The notes under the pieces: model-generated
What the model was told of the DNA's origin: nothing
Databases searched by the model: none
Seen by the model: only the letters and a program-made list of their open reading frames with translations
Source: Rhynochetos jubatus
Lineage: Eukaryota > Chordata > Aves > Eurypygiformes > Rhynochetidae
DNA: 64,000 nt
Direction: 5' to 3'
Assembly (NCBI GenBank): GCA_027574665.1
Contig: CM050672.1
Coordinates: forward strand, 8,478,001-8,542,000
Program-made: the position numbers and the translations under genes
Shown: positions 1-12,080 of the stretch, piece by piece
Position numbering within the stretch: position 1 is the stretch's first letter
How the letters are laid out: each line of letters opens with the position of its first letter

Positions 1-530
1 AAAGCCTCGCCCTTTCGGGACCGGGTCCTTTAAGGAAGCAGGATGCCTCTCCCTACAGAAAAGCGCTAAGGAGGCGGCTGTGAGGCCAGGAAAGGTGTGG
101 CGGCAGGTGCTAGCCTCGGGGGGGGGGTAGGCCTTGCAGTAGGTTGGGTGACACTGAGACGAAGCTCTGTGGGGAAGGACACAGCCAGGGTCGGGGACCG
201 GCTGGTTTGGGGGTTGCACGGTCACAGCAGCAGCGGTGCAGGGCTAAGGCTGCCCGCCTGTGCGGAGATCTGATGTCACACTGCAGGGACAGGGCCAGTA
301 CCCCACCTACACGGCACGCAGGGACCTTTCTCCACTCGACTCCAGAGGTTCCTCGCCACCACAGCGAGGAAATCCTACAGAGTGCCCGGCACCAACCCTG
401 CAGCGGGGACAAAGTCTGAAAGCGGAGCTGGTGGTTACGCATGGATTTGTCCAGAGGATCGCGTCCCGGGAAGCTGTCCACCCCCCGCCGTGCTTCCTGC
501 AGCAGCCCCGGCCCTTACTCCCCCACTCAC

Positions 531-1456
531 CGCCAGCTTGTCCTTGACCACACTGGCTGTGGCGGCGATAGTGCAAGCGGTGTCGTGCTGCATGACCTGA
601 GTGAACTCGGCCAGGTCCCGTTTCATGAACTCCAAAGCTTCTGTGGACTGTAAGGAGACACAGACAGGATCGTGTAACCCTTCTGCTCCCCAGCAAAGCC
701 CCCCGTCACCCTGGGAACACCTGGCACGCTGCAAAGGCTAAAGGGGGAGGGCTCACACGGGGCAAGACCGTAACCAGAACAAGAACGGGAAACTGCTGCG
801 TCCAAAACGTGTTACACTGGGGTTTAGGTTCAGGATGGAAGGAGACAGGTGGGGAAAAGCCTCCTTCTAAGTTCTGTGTCAACATCACGGGCAGGAAATG
901 ACCCACCAGAAAGCGATGCTGCTCCCTGCCCAGATGGTGACTGTCACATCCACTGAGCCCAGCGCTGCTCCCCTGGGCCGTAACCCCCCGGCCCCCAGGG
1001 TTATTATAACACCCGGGCTCCCCCCCCGCGCACCCCCGGTCCCCTTCCCGGGCTCACCGGCCGCGCTACAGCCCCCGCTGGGCGCCGGGCACCCGCTCAG
1101 GCCGGGCTCGGACCCGCACCGGACCCGCGGCGGCGGCGGCCCCGGCCCAGGCAGCCGCAGGGAGCGCGGAGCGGCCGCCCCAGCCCGCCGATGGCTGGGC
1201 AGGGGGTCCCGGGGGGGCCGCCCCGCGGGCCCGGCCCGACGCCTCTTACCTTCTCCTTGACGGCTTGGTAGCTCTGCTGCAGCCAGCTCCGCCACCAGCC
1301 CGCGTCCTCCCTGCCGCGGGACACGGCGTCAGGCAAGCCCCCGGCCCCACCGCGCCGCCCCCCGCCGCCCCGGGCCCGGGCCCGTCCCGTCCCCCGCCGC
1401 CGCCCGTTCCCGGCCCAGCCGCCCCCTCCGCGGCGCCGGACTCACCCCTCCGCCAT
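531..1456 (-). CDS. BSDC1: BSDC1, 5' part (coding exons 1-3; gene runs off the left edge)
   Basis: BSD domain-containing protein 1; its molecular role is poorly defined. Three coding exons are visible on the minus strand: 1456-1446 (ATG GCG GAG GG), 1310-1250 and 647-531, joined in phase with good splice sites (GTGAG, GTAAGA and GTGAGT donors). They encode 63 residues. The first 24 start MAEGEDAGWWRSW, and the next 39 include the stretch EFMKRDLAEFTQV, both characteristic of the conserved N terminus of vertebrate BSDC1. The BSD domain itself lies in later exons outside the window. The start is the only ATG in frame before exon 2 and sits in a CCATCTTGG (YY1-like) context. Positions 1-530 look like intron 3. 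Synteny with ZBTB8B supports the call. Confidence 0.93.
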
Positions 1457-1789
1457 CTTGGCGGCTGACGTCACCAATATTTACCGACCCCTCACCCCGT
1501 AGGCCCCGCCGCCCTGACGTCACTTCCTCCTCCTGGGAGGGCGGCCGGCGGTACGGCGGCCGGGAGGGAGCGGGCGGCCGCGGCGGAGGTGAGCGGCGAG
1601 CGGGGAGCTCCGGGGGGCGGGAGACCCTTCGGTGCGGCGACGGGGCTGGGCGGGGGGGTGTACGCGGTGGCGGGGTGGTGGCGCGGTCGCTCCCGGGGTC
1701 CGTAAGTCGCCCGCGGCTGCTGGGGGGGGAGGCCGGGGGGGGGCGGCGGGAGCCACCCGTGCTGACGGTGCCCTCTCGTTGGCCGGCAG
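1457..1789. promoter_or_regulatory. Divergent CpG-island promoter of BSDC1 and ZBTB8B
   Basis: GC-rich, CpG-dense DNA between the BSDC1 start codon and the ZBTB8B coding exon. It holds two perfect palindromic CRE sites (TGACGTCA) at 1466-1473 and 1515-1522, a YY1-like CCATCTTGG at the BSDC1 start and an ETS-like CACTTCCTCC beside the second CRE. A non-coding ZBTB8B first exon probably ends near 1586 (GGAG|GTGAGC) and joins the acceptor GGCCGGCAG ending at 1789. The island continues on both sides, roughly 1000-1800. Transcription start sites are inferred, not seen. Confidence 0.75.
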
Positions 1790-1807
1790 CGAGCGGCGGC
1801 GGGAGCA

Positions 1808-4800
1808 ATGGAGATGCAGTCGTACTACGCCAAGCTTCTGGGGGAGCTGAACGAGCAGCGCAAGAGGGATTTCTTCTGCGACTGCAGCATCATCGTGGAG
1901 GGCAGGATCTTCAAAGCCCACAAAAACATCTTGTTCGCCAACAGCGGCTATTTCCGGGCCCTGCTGATCCACTACATCCAGGACAGCGGCCGCCACAGCA
2001 CCGCCTCGCTGGACATTGTCACCTCGGAGGCCTTCTCCGTCATCCTCGATTTCCTTTATTCCGGGAAGCTCGATCTGTGCGGGGAAAACGTCATCGAGGT
2101 GATGTCGGCGGCCAGCTATCTGCAGATGACCGACGTGGTCAACTTCTGCAAGGCGTACATAAGGTCGTCGTTGGATATTTGCAGGAAAATAGAGAGGGAA
2201 GCCGCTTTCTACCAGGCTGATAGCGGGAGCGCCGGCTCCGCGCGAGAGGGCACCTCGTACGCCTCCAAGGGCCAGTGCTCCGCCTCGTCCCTGCAGGAGA
2301 AGGAGAGGATCTCGGATTGCCAGAGAGATCCTCCCTGCGGGGAGTGCAGCGGCTGCCACCCCCTGGAGCTGGTGGGCAGAGACCCCGGCAGCGGCGACTC
2401 TCCGGACGACCTTCGTGCTTCGCTGCCCAAGGGGGTGGAACCCAAGGTAGAGTTCGACTCGGATGAGGTCGAGGTGGAAGTGGGCGACCGGCTGCCGCAG
2501 TATCCGACCCCGCTGTCCCTCGAGCAGATGGAGGAGGGGCTGCACGGCGGGCAGGCGATGGACCTGGCCTGCAATAACTATCACATGAAACAGTTCCTGG
2601 AGGCCCTGTTGCGCAACAGCTCGGCTCAGAGAAAGGAGGACGTGGTTCACCACTTGGTCCGGGGCTTTGAGGGTAGGCCGGAGGACGCAGGGGTAGCCGT
2701 GAGCTCCATGATGGACATTCACAGCGACTGGTATGGTGAGGACGCAGGTGAGAGGGCTCCGGGGGGGGGCGTAGTCTGTACAGGCGAGGAGGGAACCGCC
2801 GGGTTGCGCGACGTCCGTTGTTACTCTCCTTCCTGTTCAGGAGTCCGTTGCTGAGTATTACGAGAGCCAAATAAACCATTGTTCTGGACTTCAGCACGAG
2901 CTGTACGTATTTATTCAGTGCAGCACGGGGGAGGTAAGTATTTACGGTCTCTTTGAAACGGGTCCCGGAGCTGGGTGGTGGTTGATTAGTGCTTTAATAA
3001 ACGATCTCATGTGGGACGACCCCAGGTGAATTCTTAGACTGAATCTTCCTCTCGTAACCGCTGTGTCGTAAAGAGCATCAGGAAGTGGAGCTGCCACAGG
3101 GGTAGGGAACTGCTGCTGGGAACCCGACAGGCCAGAAGCGGCTTATTCCGCCGGGGCTGCTGCCAGCGCGCCGGGTGCCGGATGACGGTCCATTTGCTGT
3201 TACTCTGAACTTGGGAAGGGCCGGAATCGGTGTTGCTCAGTACCGAGCGGTACCTACAAGTCCTTTAAGAGCACTGAAAGCTCTAAACTCCGTGGCGCTG
3301 CACAAAGAAAAGACTTAACGTTTACCTTTAGGGGCAGAGCCGCTTTTCCGCTGCTGGTCACCCGCGGCTCCGCTGCTCTCCCAAGCCCAGCACCTGTGGG
3401 ATGTCACAGGCTGGCAGGAACGTCTCCTGGCAGCGGCGTCGGGGACCTGGAGAAGAAAGTCCCGTCCGTATGCCTTTTCCCCTGAAGTGGACAATAAGGA
3501 TTTGGGCATTTTATCTGTTGTGGTAATGTTGGAGCCCAGCTCGCCTCCCCTGACTGCCTGGCGAAGACGGGGGGCGGCTCTGACAAGGGCCGTAGGCGTT
3601 CAGGATGCGACCAACGCGATAACGGTTGGGGAAGAGACAGGGAATCTTGCACTGACTGTTCTGCTCCAGACAGCAACCCTACGTTCGTGTTGTTCCTGTG
3701 TGATCTTAAAGCCAATAAACCAAATATATCCTCTCGCTGCTTTAAAACAGGGAATCTGATAGAGTCACCAAGGCTAAAGCTACCGAACAGAGTGCTGTCA
3801 CCGGGTCGTGCTGGTGGTTTGGTGCGTAGCAAGGCAAGAGCATCTGACACACAAACGTACCTTTCTCCCCCCTTAAAATCTTCCGACTGTTAATGAATCA
3901 CTAACAGGAAAACGCTTCTAGACTTTGGTGGAGACCGTGCGGTGTCAGGACAAGGGATCGGAACGTTACGGGTAGATGGGGGAGCCGCCGGCCTCGCGCT
4001 GTGTGTTTCTCCGCTGAAGCGGCACACGGTAAGCGTTGGTAGGATGGAAGTATCTTCTCAGCTTTTAGTGCTCCTGCTTTCTTGGGATTTCCACAAGGCA
4101 CCAGGCGTGAGAACTAAAGTCCTGCTCAACGGATGCCTTCAGGCGGGCAGAGGAGGCAACGCCACACCAGTGTCTGCGTGCGTTCCCGGTGCCCTTCACA
4201 GCTGGCAGAGCGTGAAGGGGCACAAGCCGGGCAGGCCCGGAGCTGCTCTGACACCCGGCAGGGGTCAGCGATACCCCGTGAGGGTCAGAAACGGGCTGAG
4301 GTGGATTGGCTCGCAGCCACGTTAATACCAGACGCTCTTTGCGAGGCTGGGGTGAACAAACCTGGGCGCGAGGAGCGTTCCCAGCTCCACCTGCTCGGGC
4401 GTAACGCTCGGGGCTCCATAAGCAAACGCTTCCCTGAGTCAGTGCTCGAGTCGGGGAGAACCCGTCTCCCAGCGTAACGCCAACCTTTGCGCCGATACCG
4501 GCGCTGACGCCGAAAACCTCGGCGATACCCGCGGTTGCGTGCGACGCGGCCGTCGGGTTGGAGTCTCTCCTTTCGCCCCGCCTTCGCGAAGCGCTGTTTT
4601 AGAAGCAGGGTACCCTCGGCAGATGCGCCGGCGTCCTTCCCCTCGTCGTTTCCAAGGGAAGGGCGGAAGTGGACGGCAGCGGAGGCGAGCGTTCGCGCTT
4701 CGCTTGGGCTCCCCGCGTCGAAGTCGAGGCGTGTTGTAAAAGCCCAGGAACGCCGCGCTGCTACCTGTGAGCTGTTAGAGATTTTAGTCGCTTCCCTTAA

Positions 4801-5968
4801 AAACGGAGGGAGTAGGAGATGCCTACGGGTGAGGGAGCGCAGACGCTGCGCTAAAAGCAACGTTTTGGGCGTTAATTAAGCGGCTTCTTAAAAGGAGCTT
4901 GTTTTTCTGCTGTGAGCCGGCTCCCCCGGGCAGCAGCTCGGTAGGTTTAGACGAGCCCGTCGCAGGGGACGCGGTCTGCGGCGGCAGGAATGTTTTTCCG
5001 CAGTCCCCACGGGAATTCCAGGTAAGCCGAGTACGGAAAGAGGGGAAAGCGAGTTACCTTGGCTCGGGCTTGCAGCGGGGAGGGTAAGCGCTGACAGCTC
5101 CCGCCGGCGCCCGACCTAACGCGCTGTGTTTGCTCTCGAAAGGTGACGTGTTGGTTGTGCCCATCAAGCTTCACAAGTGCCCGTTCTGCCCCTACACGGC
5201 TAAGCAGAAAGGAATACTGAAACGGCACATCCGCTCTCACACAGGCGAGAGGCCCTACCCCTGCGAGACGTGCGGGAAACGCTTCACTCGGCAGGAGCAC
5301 CTTCGGAGTCACGCTCTGAGCGTAAGTTGGGGAGATGGCGGCTGCCAGGACGTGGGGTTTTTTTACGCCTTTCGGCATTTCCCAGATGGTATTTCCCAAA
5401 ACACGTTGGACAAGATCAATTGTTGCCGATGTGGGATAAACTTTTCTAACCCCAGGTTTATGCCCCTGATGTTTGGTTTGTTGGTACTTACACAGCCCCG
5501 AAACTTGGCCCCTGGGAACGCGATGGGACCGCCTGCCCTTTAGCGCAGGCATGGGTATTTTTCCGCTCTGGGAATACAGGCGCAGCAGCTCCCAGAGGAG
5601 CTGAGGCAAGAAGGCAGCTCCTTACCGTCGTGTGTCCTTTCTCCCCCCAGGTGCATCGATCGAACAAGCCCATCATCTGCAAGGGCTGCCGGAGGACGTT
5701 CACCAGCAGCCTGTCCCAAGGGCTGCGACGCTTCGGCTTGTGCGACAGCTGCACCTGTGTCACCACCACCCACGAGGACTCCATGCCCATTAACCTCAGC
5801 CTGATGGAACCTTCCTCCGAAGGCCAAGAGAAGGGAGATGCCGACAGCGACTGGCCCATATACGTGGAGTCTGGAGAGGAAAACGATCCCGCTGACGACG
5901 ACGATGCCGACGGTGACGACAAGCAGGAAATCCACAGGAGTTTATCAGACCGGGAAACGCTGATGTAG
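1808..5968 (+). CDS. ZBTB8B: ZBTB8B, BTB/POZ zinc-finger protein (complete)
   Basis: Nuclear BTB-C2H2 protein, a presumed transcriptional regulator. Coding exons are 1808-2747, 5143-5321 and 5651-5968, joined in phase (940+179+318 nt) to give 478 residues. The BTB/POZ domain covers about residues 15-125 ([19 protein letters not shown] and then the [12 protein letters not shown] helix). Exon 2 carries two C2H2 fingers (CPFC..HIRSH, a TGERPYPC linker, then CETC..H), with the last histidine of finger 2 supplied by exon 3. Exon 3 adds a CxxC..CxxC module (CKGC, CDSC) and an acidic tail ending SDRETLM. The start matches the family N terminus [11 protein letters not shown] and lies 19 nt after the acceptor. 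Length is close to the human protein. The BTB is strongly conserved; the linker between BTB and fingers differs from human. Confidence 0.96.
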
Positions 5969-6511
5969 CGGTGGGAGCGGGGCCGTCTGACGTGGCTCCC
6001 CAGCGCTGTCGGTGACAGCGAGCTGCGCACCTGCCCGGTTAGCGAGACTGCTAGGTTTTATGATTCCATTTTTTAAGAGAAGAGTGGGGAGAATCCGAGT
6101 TTTTAATACTTTCAACCTTCCAGTGCTGTGCACCACAAGTCTGTGAAGAATCTTCTGCCCGGGTCACAGAGCTTGTCCTTGAGCGATTTCCGGCAGCGTG
6201 TCTGCCTCCTGGTGCTGATTTTGCAGGCGGAACACCCCTGTGTTGTTCTGGTAGCAGGTTCCTTCAGATCCTGCTGTCGTAGTCCCCAGGCCCCGCGGTG
6301 GAAGGGCTGCTGTCCTCTCTCCGAGGGTGACGTTAAAGGGGTTTCATCCATTACCTTGGGACTCTTCGGAACTGAGTTGTGATCCTTCTGTATTAGGACA
6401 GTATCACCCAAACTGTAAGCCTGAAGTGTTTGCTTAGACTGGATTTGGCCTGGACACCAGGGCAGACAAACCAGGATAACAAATGCTGCTGCCGAAAGCA
6501 TAGGCAGTAAG

Positions 6512-6517
6512 AATAAA
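6512..6517 (+). terminator. Candidate ZBTB8B polyadenylation signal
   Basis: AATAAA about 540 bp after the ZBTB8B stop. It is the first canonical signal downstream. A second one at about 9349, following a possible long 3' UTR, cannot be excluded. Confidence 0.4.
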
Positions 6518-9500
6518 CCTATTTCACGTGTCCTTAATTGCAGGTATTCAGAGAACGAGCTTCTCTTTCTGCATTGTTTTTACTGCATCTTCCTCTGGAG
6601 CGCGCAGGCTGCAGCTCTCCGGAGGTGTCGTTGGCGTCACCCAGACGTCAAGTCTTGGCTCAGGAAACGCTGAGCGCGCGTTACGCTGTCCAGTGCCCTG
6701 GTGTCTCGGACTCGGCGAACTGCCCGGTTGCCTGCAGCTTTCTACGGGAGCTCAAAGCTGTCGGTCGGGTCGCCTGGGAGTTGGGACTCTGGTAAATAGC
6801 CGGGTTCCCAGCTGATGTGCCGGGGAGCAGCTCAGCGTAAGCTCCTGAGCTATGCACGTCGGACAGCGCTGGGTGCCCTGTTGGGAGCAATCGGGTAGGA
6901 AATCCCAGAGACTCTTACTGGCCTCTTTGTATGCAAATCCTTCTCTCGTTTATCACCCTGCAGTCTTTGGTGATCCCATGGTCTGTGTTGTTGTGTGCAT
7001 TTATCCGGCTACTGTTCCTGTGGGGTTTGTGGACCTCCTGTTTCCCTGCTGGGGTAGGCAGAGGTTGGCTTTCCCAGGAAGTGAGCTTTTTGAGCCCTTC
7101 CCGTGCCAGGTTGAGGTAAGCTCTCAAAAACCAGGCTGGGAAGCTTCAGAAGAGAACGCGCCACCAAAAGCCTGTTTGCTTACGGGTAACCTGCTGCTTC
7201 CTGGTGAAGAGACAAAAGTGAAACGTGCTGTGAAATAAGACTGTTAATGCCTCTTTACTGCGTTGTTCCTATGTGTTTCGTGGGAAGGCAAACTGTGTGA
7301 GTCTTTCTAGCCGGAGTGCTAATCCAGAGCCTGCAGACAGACGTGGCTGACCACGCAGAGCAGTTCCTCCCGCTTAACAAGGGTTTGTCAGCGCCAAGAC
7401 TCCACCCTTGGCGAGCGTTAGATGGGACCCAGAACACAAAGAGCCCTCTGATTTAACCTTTTTTTCCTTTGTTAATACCTCGCGCTTTTATTTTACGTAG
7501 TGAAGAAGACCAGCTCGGCTTCCCTCCCTGCCCCATCCCTGCGTGCCGCAGCTCGCTTGTGAGCGGGGGTTGCGCTGCCGCAGAGGCAGTTCAGGATTCA
7601 CTGCCGGGTCAAGCAGGATGAGGAAAGGAGAAACAAGCTTTCGAAACGAGTCGCTTTACTAGTGATTCCTGAACGCAGCGGACGGTAGAGAGACGTGTTT
7701 TGAAACGCCTTCCTGGTGCAAGTTCTCGATGAGTCCCAACCTCGCCAGAAGATACTGGCACCCCGCGCTGCGTTCGTTTTCCGGAGCTGCACGTGCTTGC
7801 GGTAGCCCCTGTCCACGTCACCTGTAAATCTGAGTTTGGAATAGCTGATCACAGTGTCACACATCCTCATCGAAAAGTCTCACTGGGACAAGATCTTTAA
7901 AAAAATTCGGGGCTTTCTAGCCCATTTTAGCCATCTAAATTAGGACCATCGAGGAGACAACTCGTGTAGATGCCAGGTCTGGAGCTGAGCTCCTTGGAGA
8001 ATCCTGCTGTGGTTTTGGGTCCTCGGTGCTTTTGAAAACCTGAGCAAAACGTGGGCTTGTAGGACGTGCCAGCCCGTTGGAAAACGCCACCTCCAGCCTG
8101 CCAGGGCTAGTCTGTTGGACCGCTGCTCCATTTTTGTTGGGTCAGGCCCACATCAGAGGGGTTTTGGGGGGTTTTTGTATCTGTCTGACTGACGAAGGGA
8201 GGATTTCTGTGTGACAACACCTGACAGAGTCGCTGTGTCTGTGGCTGCTTGGAGAAACTCGCTAATGAAAGTGGAGTAGGAACGTAAACAGGAATCCAAA
8301 CCGATATTTAGTGACCGGGCATCCCAACTTCTGGCCATTCCAGCACGAAGGTGCCACCTCATTGTAAATATTGGCTGCTGGATACGGACCGTCGGCTGAG
8401 CACGGCTCTGGCTGGTGCGCCATGATCGGAGCTGTCGGAGCAGCCTCTCCCACGGCTGAGCTGCGCTGAGCAGTGCTGACCTGCAGGCCAGCTCACCTGA
8501 CACGGAAAACATTCCAGGCGGGGGGAAAACGAACCTCTTTCGAGGGGCCGTGTGTAGGAGGAGCTGCAGGAGCGTCTGCAGGGACCTGCTGCGGTTTTAC
8601 CCCAACTTGCTTCCTTTGGGCTTAGAGATTGTTCGTGTGTGTCTCGTGCGTAGAGTGGAGGTGTGGGAGGGTTGTGTACCGGGGGTGCGGGGGGGTACGC
8701 CGTTCGCGTTCCGCGTTGAAAGCGGCCACCGAAATCAATGTTTCCTGTTGATCTGTCATGTCGTGCTGCCTTGTTTTCAGTGGAGTCCTTCAACCTTTGT
8801 CTGTAGAAGGGGCTGTAGTTTATCCGCGTCCTTGTGACCACGTGTTCCCGTAAATCTGTTCGCTGTGCTTTCCACTTAGTTCTTGGATGTTTTTCCTGAA
8901 ACCTTCCGTCGTAGATCCAGCCTCTACAAGCTCTGAGAAAATGATGTAGCTCTTTTCCAATATTCACATGGTGCTTCACGCGGAATCGAAAGTAATGTTT
9001 TTAGGAACGCGGTTTCTAATGCAATCTCTCGTTTTCCGAAGGCCACGCAGACCGCGTGATCGGCTGTGGTCGGGAGCGCGCGTTTCCACGTGCTCGCACG
9101 CGGGGCGGCTCTGTCTTTCCCCGCGGGGACGCACGCTGCGCTGGTGTTCGCGGCGCGGCTAACCTCCTGGCCCCCGTCCGCCTTCCACCGGCGGTTATTT
9201 AATTTGCTGGTGTTTTGTGTGGCGGTTTCATAACCGAAGGCCTTTAGTTTAAACGACAAATTCTTACAAACCGACCCTCGTTTGTAGAAGTGACCTCACT
9301 ATATTTGTGGATCTTGGAGTTTTTTTGATTGTCTAGAAAATAAAACTCTCTGAGAGGGTTGCTTTGATTTATTTTTTTTTTTTTTTTTTACTGTTCAAAA
9401 GTTGGCGGAGTAAACCTGGATTAAGGCTCGCGGTTCGATTTCTGGGAATGAAAAATTCACATATCCCTTTCCGGCGACAGACGCTTCGCGAGAGTCGGGT

Positions 9501-11397
9501 TCTGGTGGGAAAGGATGAAAATGCCGGCGTCGATTTAAACGCAGCCAGCTGGGGTTTTGGAGCAGATCGTTCGTGTCATTAATGCTGACCTGGTCTCCTG
9601 GCCAGTTTTTGTGGGTTTAGAACCATCTTCACTTTTTCAAGTCTGTTAAGAGCTTTTCATTTTTCACGCAGGGTGAGAAAAGCCCGTGCGGCTGGGATGC
9701 GGCCCCTCGCTCGCAGAAAATGCTGCCCCGTGCGGGTCGGGGGAACACACTCCAATACTCTTTCTGGGTGATTTTGAATTGCATTGGCTATTTCACAAAC
9801 AAACGTTTCTAAACCTGCTTCTACAGCCTGTATTTACCTACCGAATCCACAAAAGGCGCAACAACCCCATCTTTCTTCCCGCTGCGTTCCGACAGCGAAA
9901 TCCCTTCGCTTCTGTTGTAGCCGGATCGTTACACGTTTTCGTTTGGGACGTGCCGGGGAATTATTCCCGTTTCAAAACCTGTTGACCACGGCGCAGCTGG
10001 GCTGTACGCAAAGGCCACAGTCTGAGGTGTGGAGGGAAGCGGGGTTGAAGGTGAGAACGTGCCTACAGGTGTTCAACCCTGCTGGTACGGAATTGGGGAT
10101 TTGTGCTCCTGGAACAGATGAAGCTACCAACAAGTTGCGCTGAGCTGCTCGTGCAGCCTGCTAACACCGCCGTCGCCCCTCGGACGTCCCCGAGGCGCGT
10201 GCTCCGCGTGGGTGCGGCGTGCGGCAGAGGGAAGGCTCCTCCCTGGGCTCGGCGTCTCGATTTCGTTCTCAAACCCGAAGCGATACGGTGAGCTGGAGGC
10301 TCAACAAGCGGTCGGATGTGGGCTGGGAGACCAGGGTGCAGCTCGGGGTCTTCGCGAAGATAAGGAACTGCTGCAGTCGCGGGGGTCGCGGGGAACGCTG
10401 GTGACGGCGAAGGTGATGCCGAGGCGAGCGCGACGCCAAATTCAGGCTGCCGGGTATTAGATGAAAACTGAACTCGTTCCCGGTTCCTTTCTGGTGTCCT
10501 GCTTATTCAACCACGTCTATCTGACTTAGGGGCTCTTCCATTCCGGTCCTACCTTGCGCACCCCGTATTCCTCAGGGCGTTGGGTCCTGCGACGCTGCGA
10601 ACCCTCCCGCCGTGCAGCAACGAGCAGCTGGCACAGGAACGTGAAAACCGGGTGTTGTCGTCAGTCACGGTCCCTCAGAAGCTTTTAAGTCAACAAAGTG
10701 TTCTCAGAAAATCACTTTAAGAGGTACAAAACTATTTCAAAAGCAACAATTTTTGCAAGAGTGGATTAAAATTCCTGCTTTCACGTTTTCTCATTAAATG
10801 CGTTTTTAGATCCAGCACAAAAAGAAAGTCAACTAATTACTTCCCCACGTGTGGCGTTTCTGATCCCGTGGGGAAAAACGGCACCTACTTCTCCAGTGGC
10901 AGAAAAAGGAAAGGAATTGCGTAGCTTTAGCTCAGGGTCACGCGATTTCACTTACATTTTCCAAATCCGAGACAAAGCCCTTGGTAAATGCATGTTGCTT
11001 CACCCGTGCAGTCGGGGAAACCTGCTGCGGCTCCGACAAACGAAGCTGTGGATCAGCGCGTGGCGCTTTGCCGTATCTAAAACCCAAATAAGACAATGCA
11101 AAATTCACGTTCGTGCTTTCTGCGTCGGCGCTGGCAACGTGGCTTTTCTACAGCGGTCTGTGACTCGTTCCCCGAAAAGCGGACTCGGCCTTGCCCTGCA
11201 ACGCTCCTCCCGTCGCTGGGAGAAGCGCCTCCTCCGCGAGCCGCCAGGCGTGTTGCCATCGGATAAACTCTCCAGACACCACCTCAGCTTCAGGTGGAAC
11301 TTTCTTCGGAAACAGAAACTCCTCAACTTAGAGCTCCTGGAAGGAATGGCTACCCTCAAATACACCTCTAGACTCGATGGGTTGTTTACTGTGCACA
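6518..11397. other. Intergenic or 3' UTR DNA, ZBTB8B to the 41-bp minisatellite
   Basis: No coding exon with family resemblance was found on either strand. A poly-T tract sits at about 9368-9388. The AATAAA near 9349 could end a long ZBTB8B 3' UTR. Open frames of 60-200 codons here have no recognisable domain and no flanking splice signals that build a gene. Confidence 0.6.
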
Positions 11398-12080
11398 CCA
11401 GGGCGAAACCAGCCCGTGTAGGATGAACCCAGTACGTTCCAGGGCAAAACCAGCCCGTGTAGGACAAAACCAGTACGTTCCAGGGCGAAACCAGCCCGTG
11501 TAGGACAAAACCAGTACGTTCCAGGGCAAAACCAGCCTGTGTAGGACAAACCCAGTATGTTCCAGGGTGAAACCAGTACGTTCCAGGGCGAAACCAGCCC
11601 GTGTAGGACAAAACCAGTACATTCCAGGGCAAACCCAGTACGTTCCAGGGCGAAACCAGCCCGTGTAGGACAAAACCAGTACATTCCAGGGCAAACCCAG
11701 TACGTTCCAGGGCAAAACCAGCCTGTGTAGGACGAACCCAGTACGTTCCAGGGCGAAACCAGCCCGTGTAGGACAAACCCAGTACGTTCTAGGGCGAAAC
11801 CAGCCCATGCAGGACAAACCCAGTACGTTCCAGGGCGAAACCAGCCCATGTAGGACAAAACCAGTACGTTCCAGGGCAAAACCTGTCCGTATAGGACAAA
11901 ACCAGTACGTTTCAGGGCGAAATCAGTCCGTGTAGGACAAACCCAGTACGTTCCAGGGTGAAACCAGCCCGTGTAGGACAAACCCAGTACGTTCCAGGGC
12001 AAAACCTGTCTGTATAGGACAAAACCAGTACGTTTCAGGGTGAAATCAGTCCGTGTAGGACAAACCCAGTACGTTCCATG
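11398..12080. repeat. Minisatellite, 41-bp unit, about 16 copies
   Basis: Tandem array whose unit runs CCAGTACGTTCCAGGGCGAA followed by ACCAGCCCGTGTAGGACAAA plus one base. AGTACGTTCC recurs 41 bp apart (for example 11431 and 11472). Some units are shortened by internal deletion to about 21 bp (near 11570 and 11630). Variation is mostly CG/TG and CG/CA changes, as expected from CpG decay. On the minus strand the array has no stop codons in the frames used, so it yields long artificial open frames with a 41-residue super-period. Confidence 0.95.

Noticed and set aside
4285-4860. 191-codon minus-strand Arg-rich frame inside ZBTB8B intron 1
   Set aside because: Arg-rich low-complexity translation with no family resemblance.
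10851-11426. 191-codon plus-strand frame before the 41-bp minisatellite
   Set aside because: Begins with GTG, has no recognisable domain, and runs into the repeat; no splice-site or promoter support.
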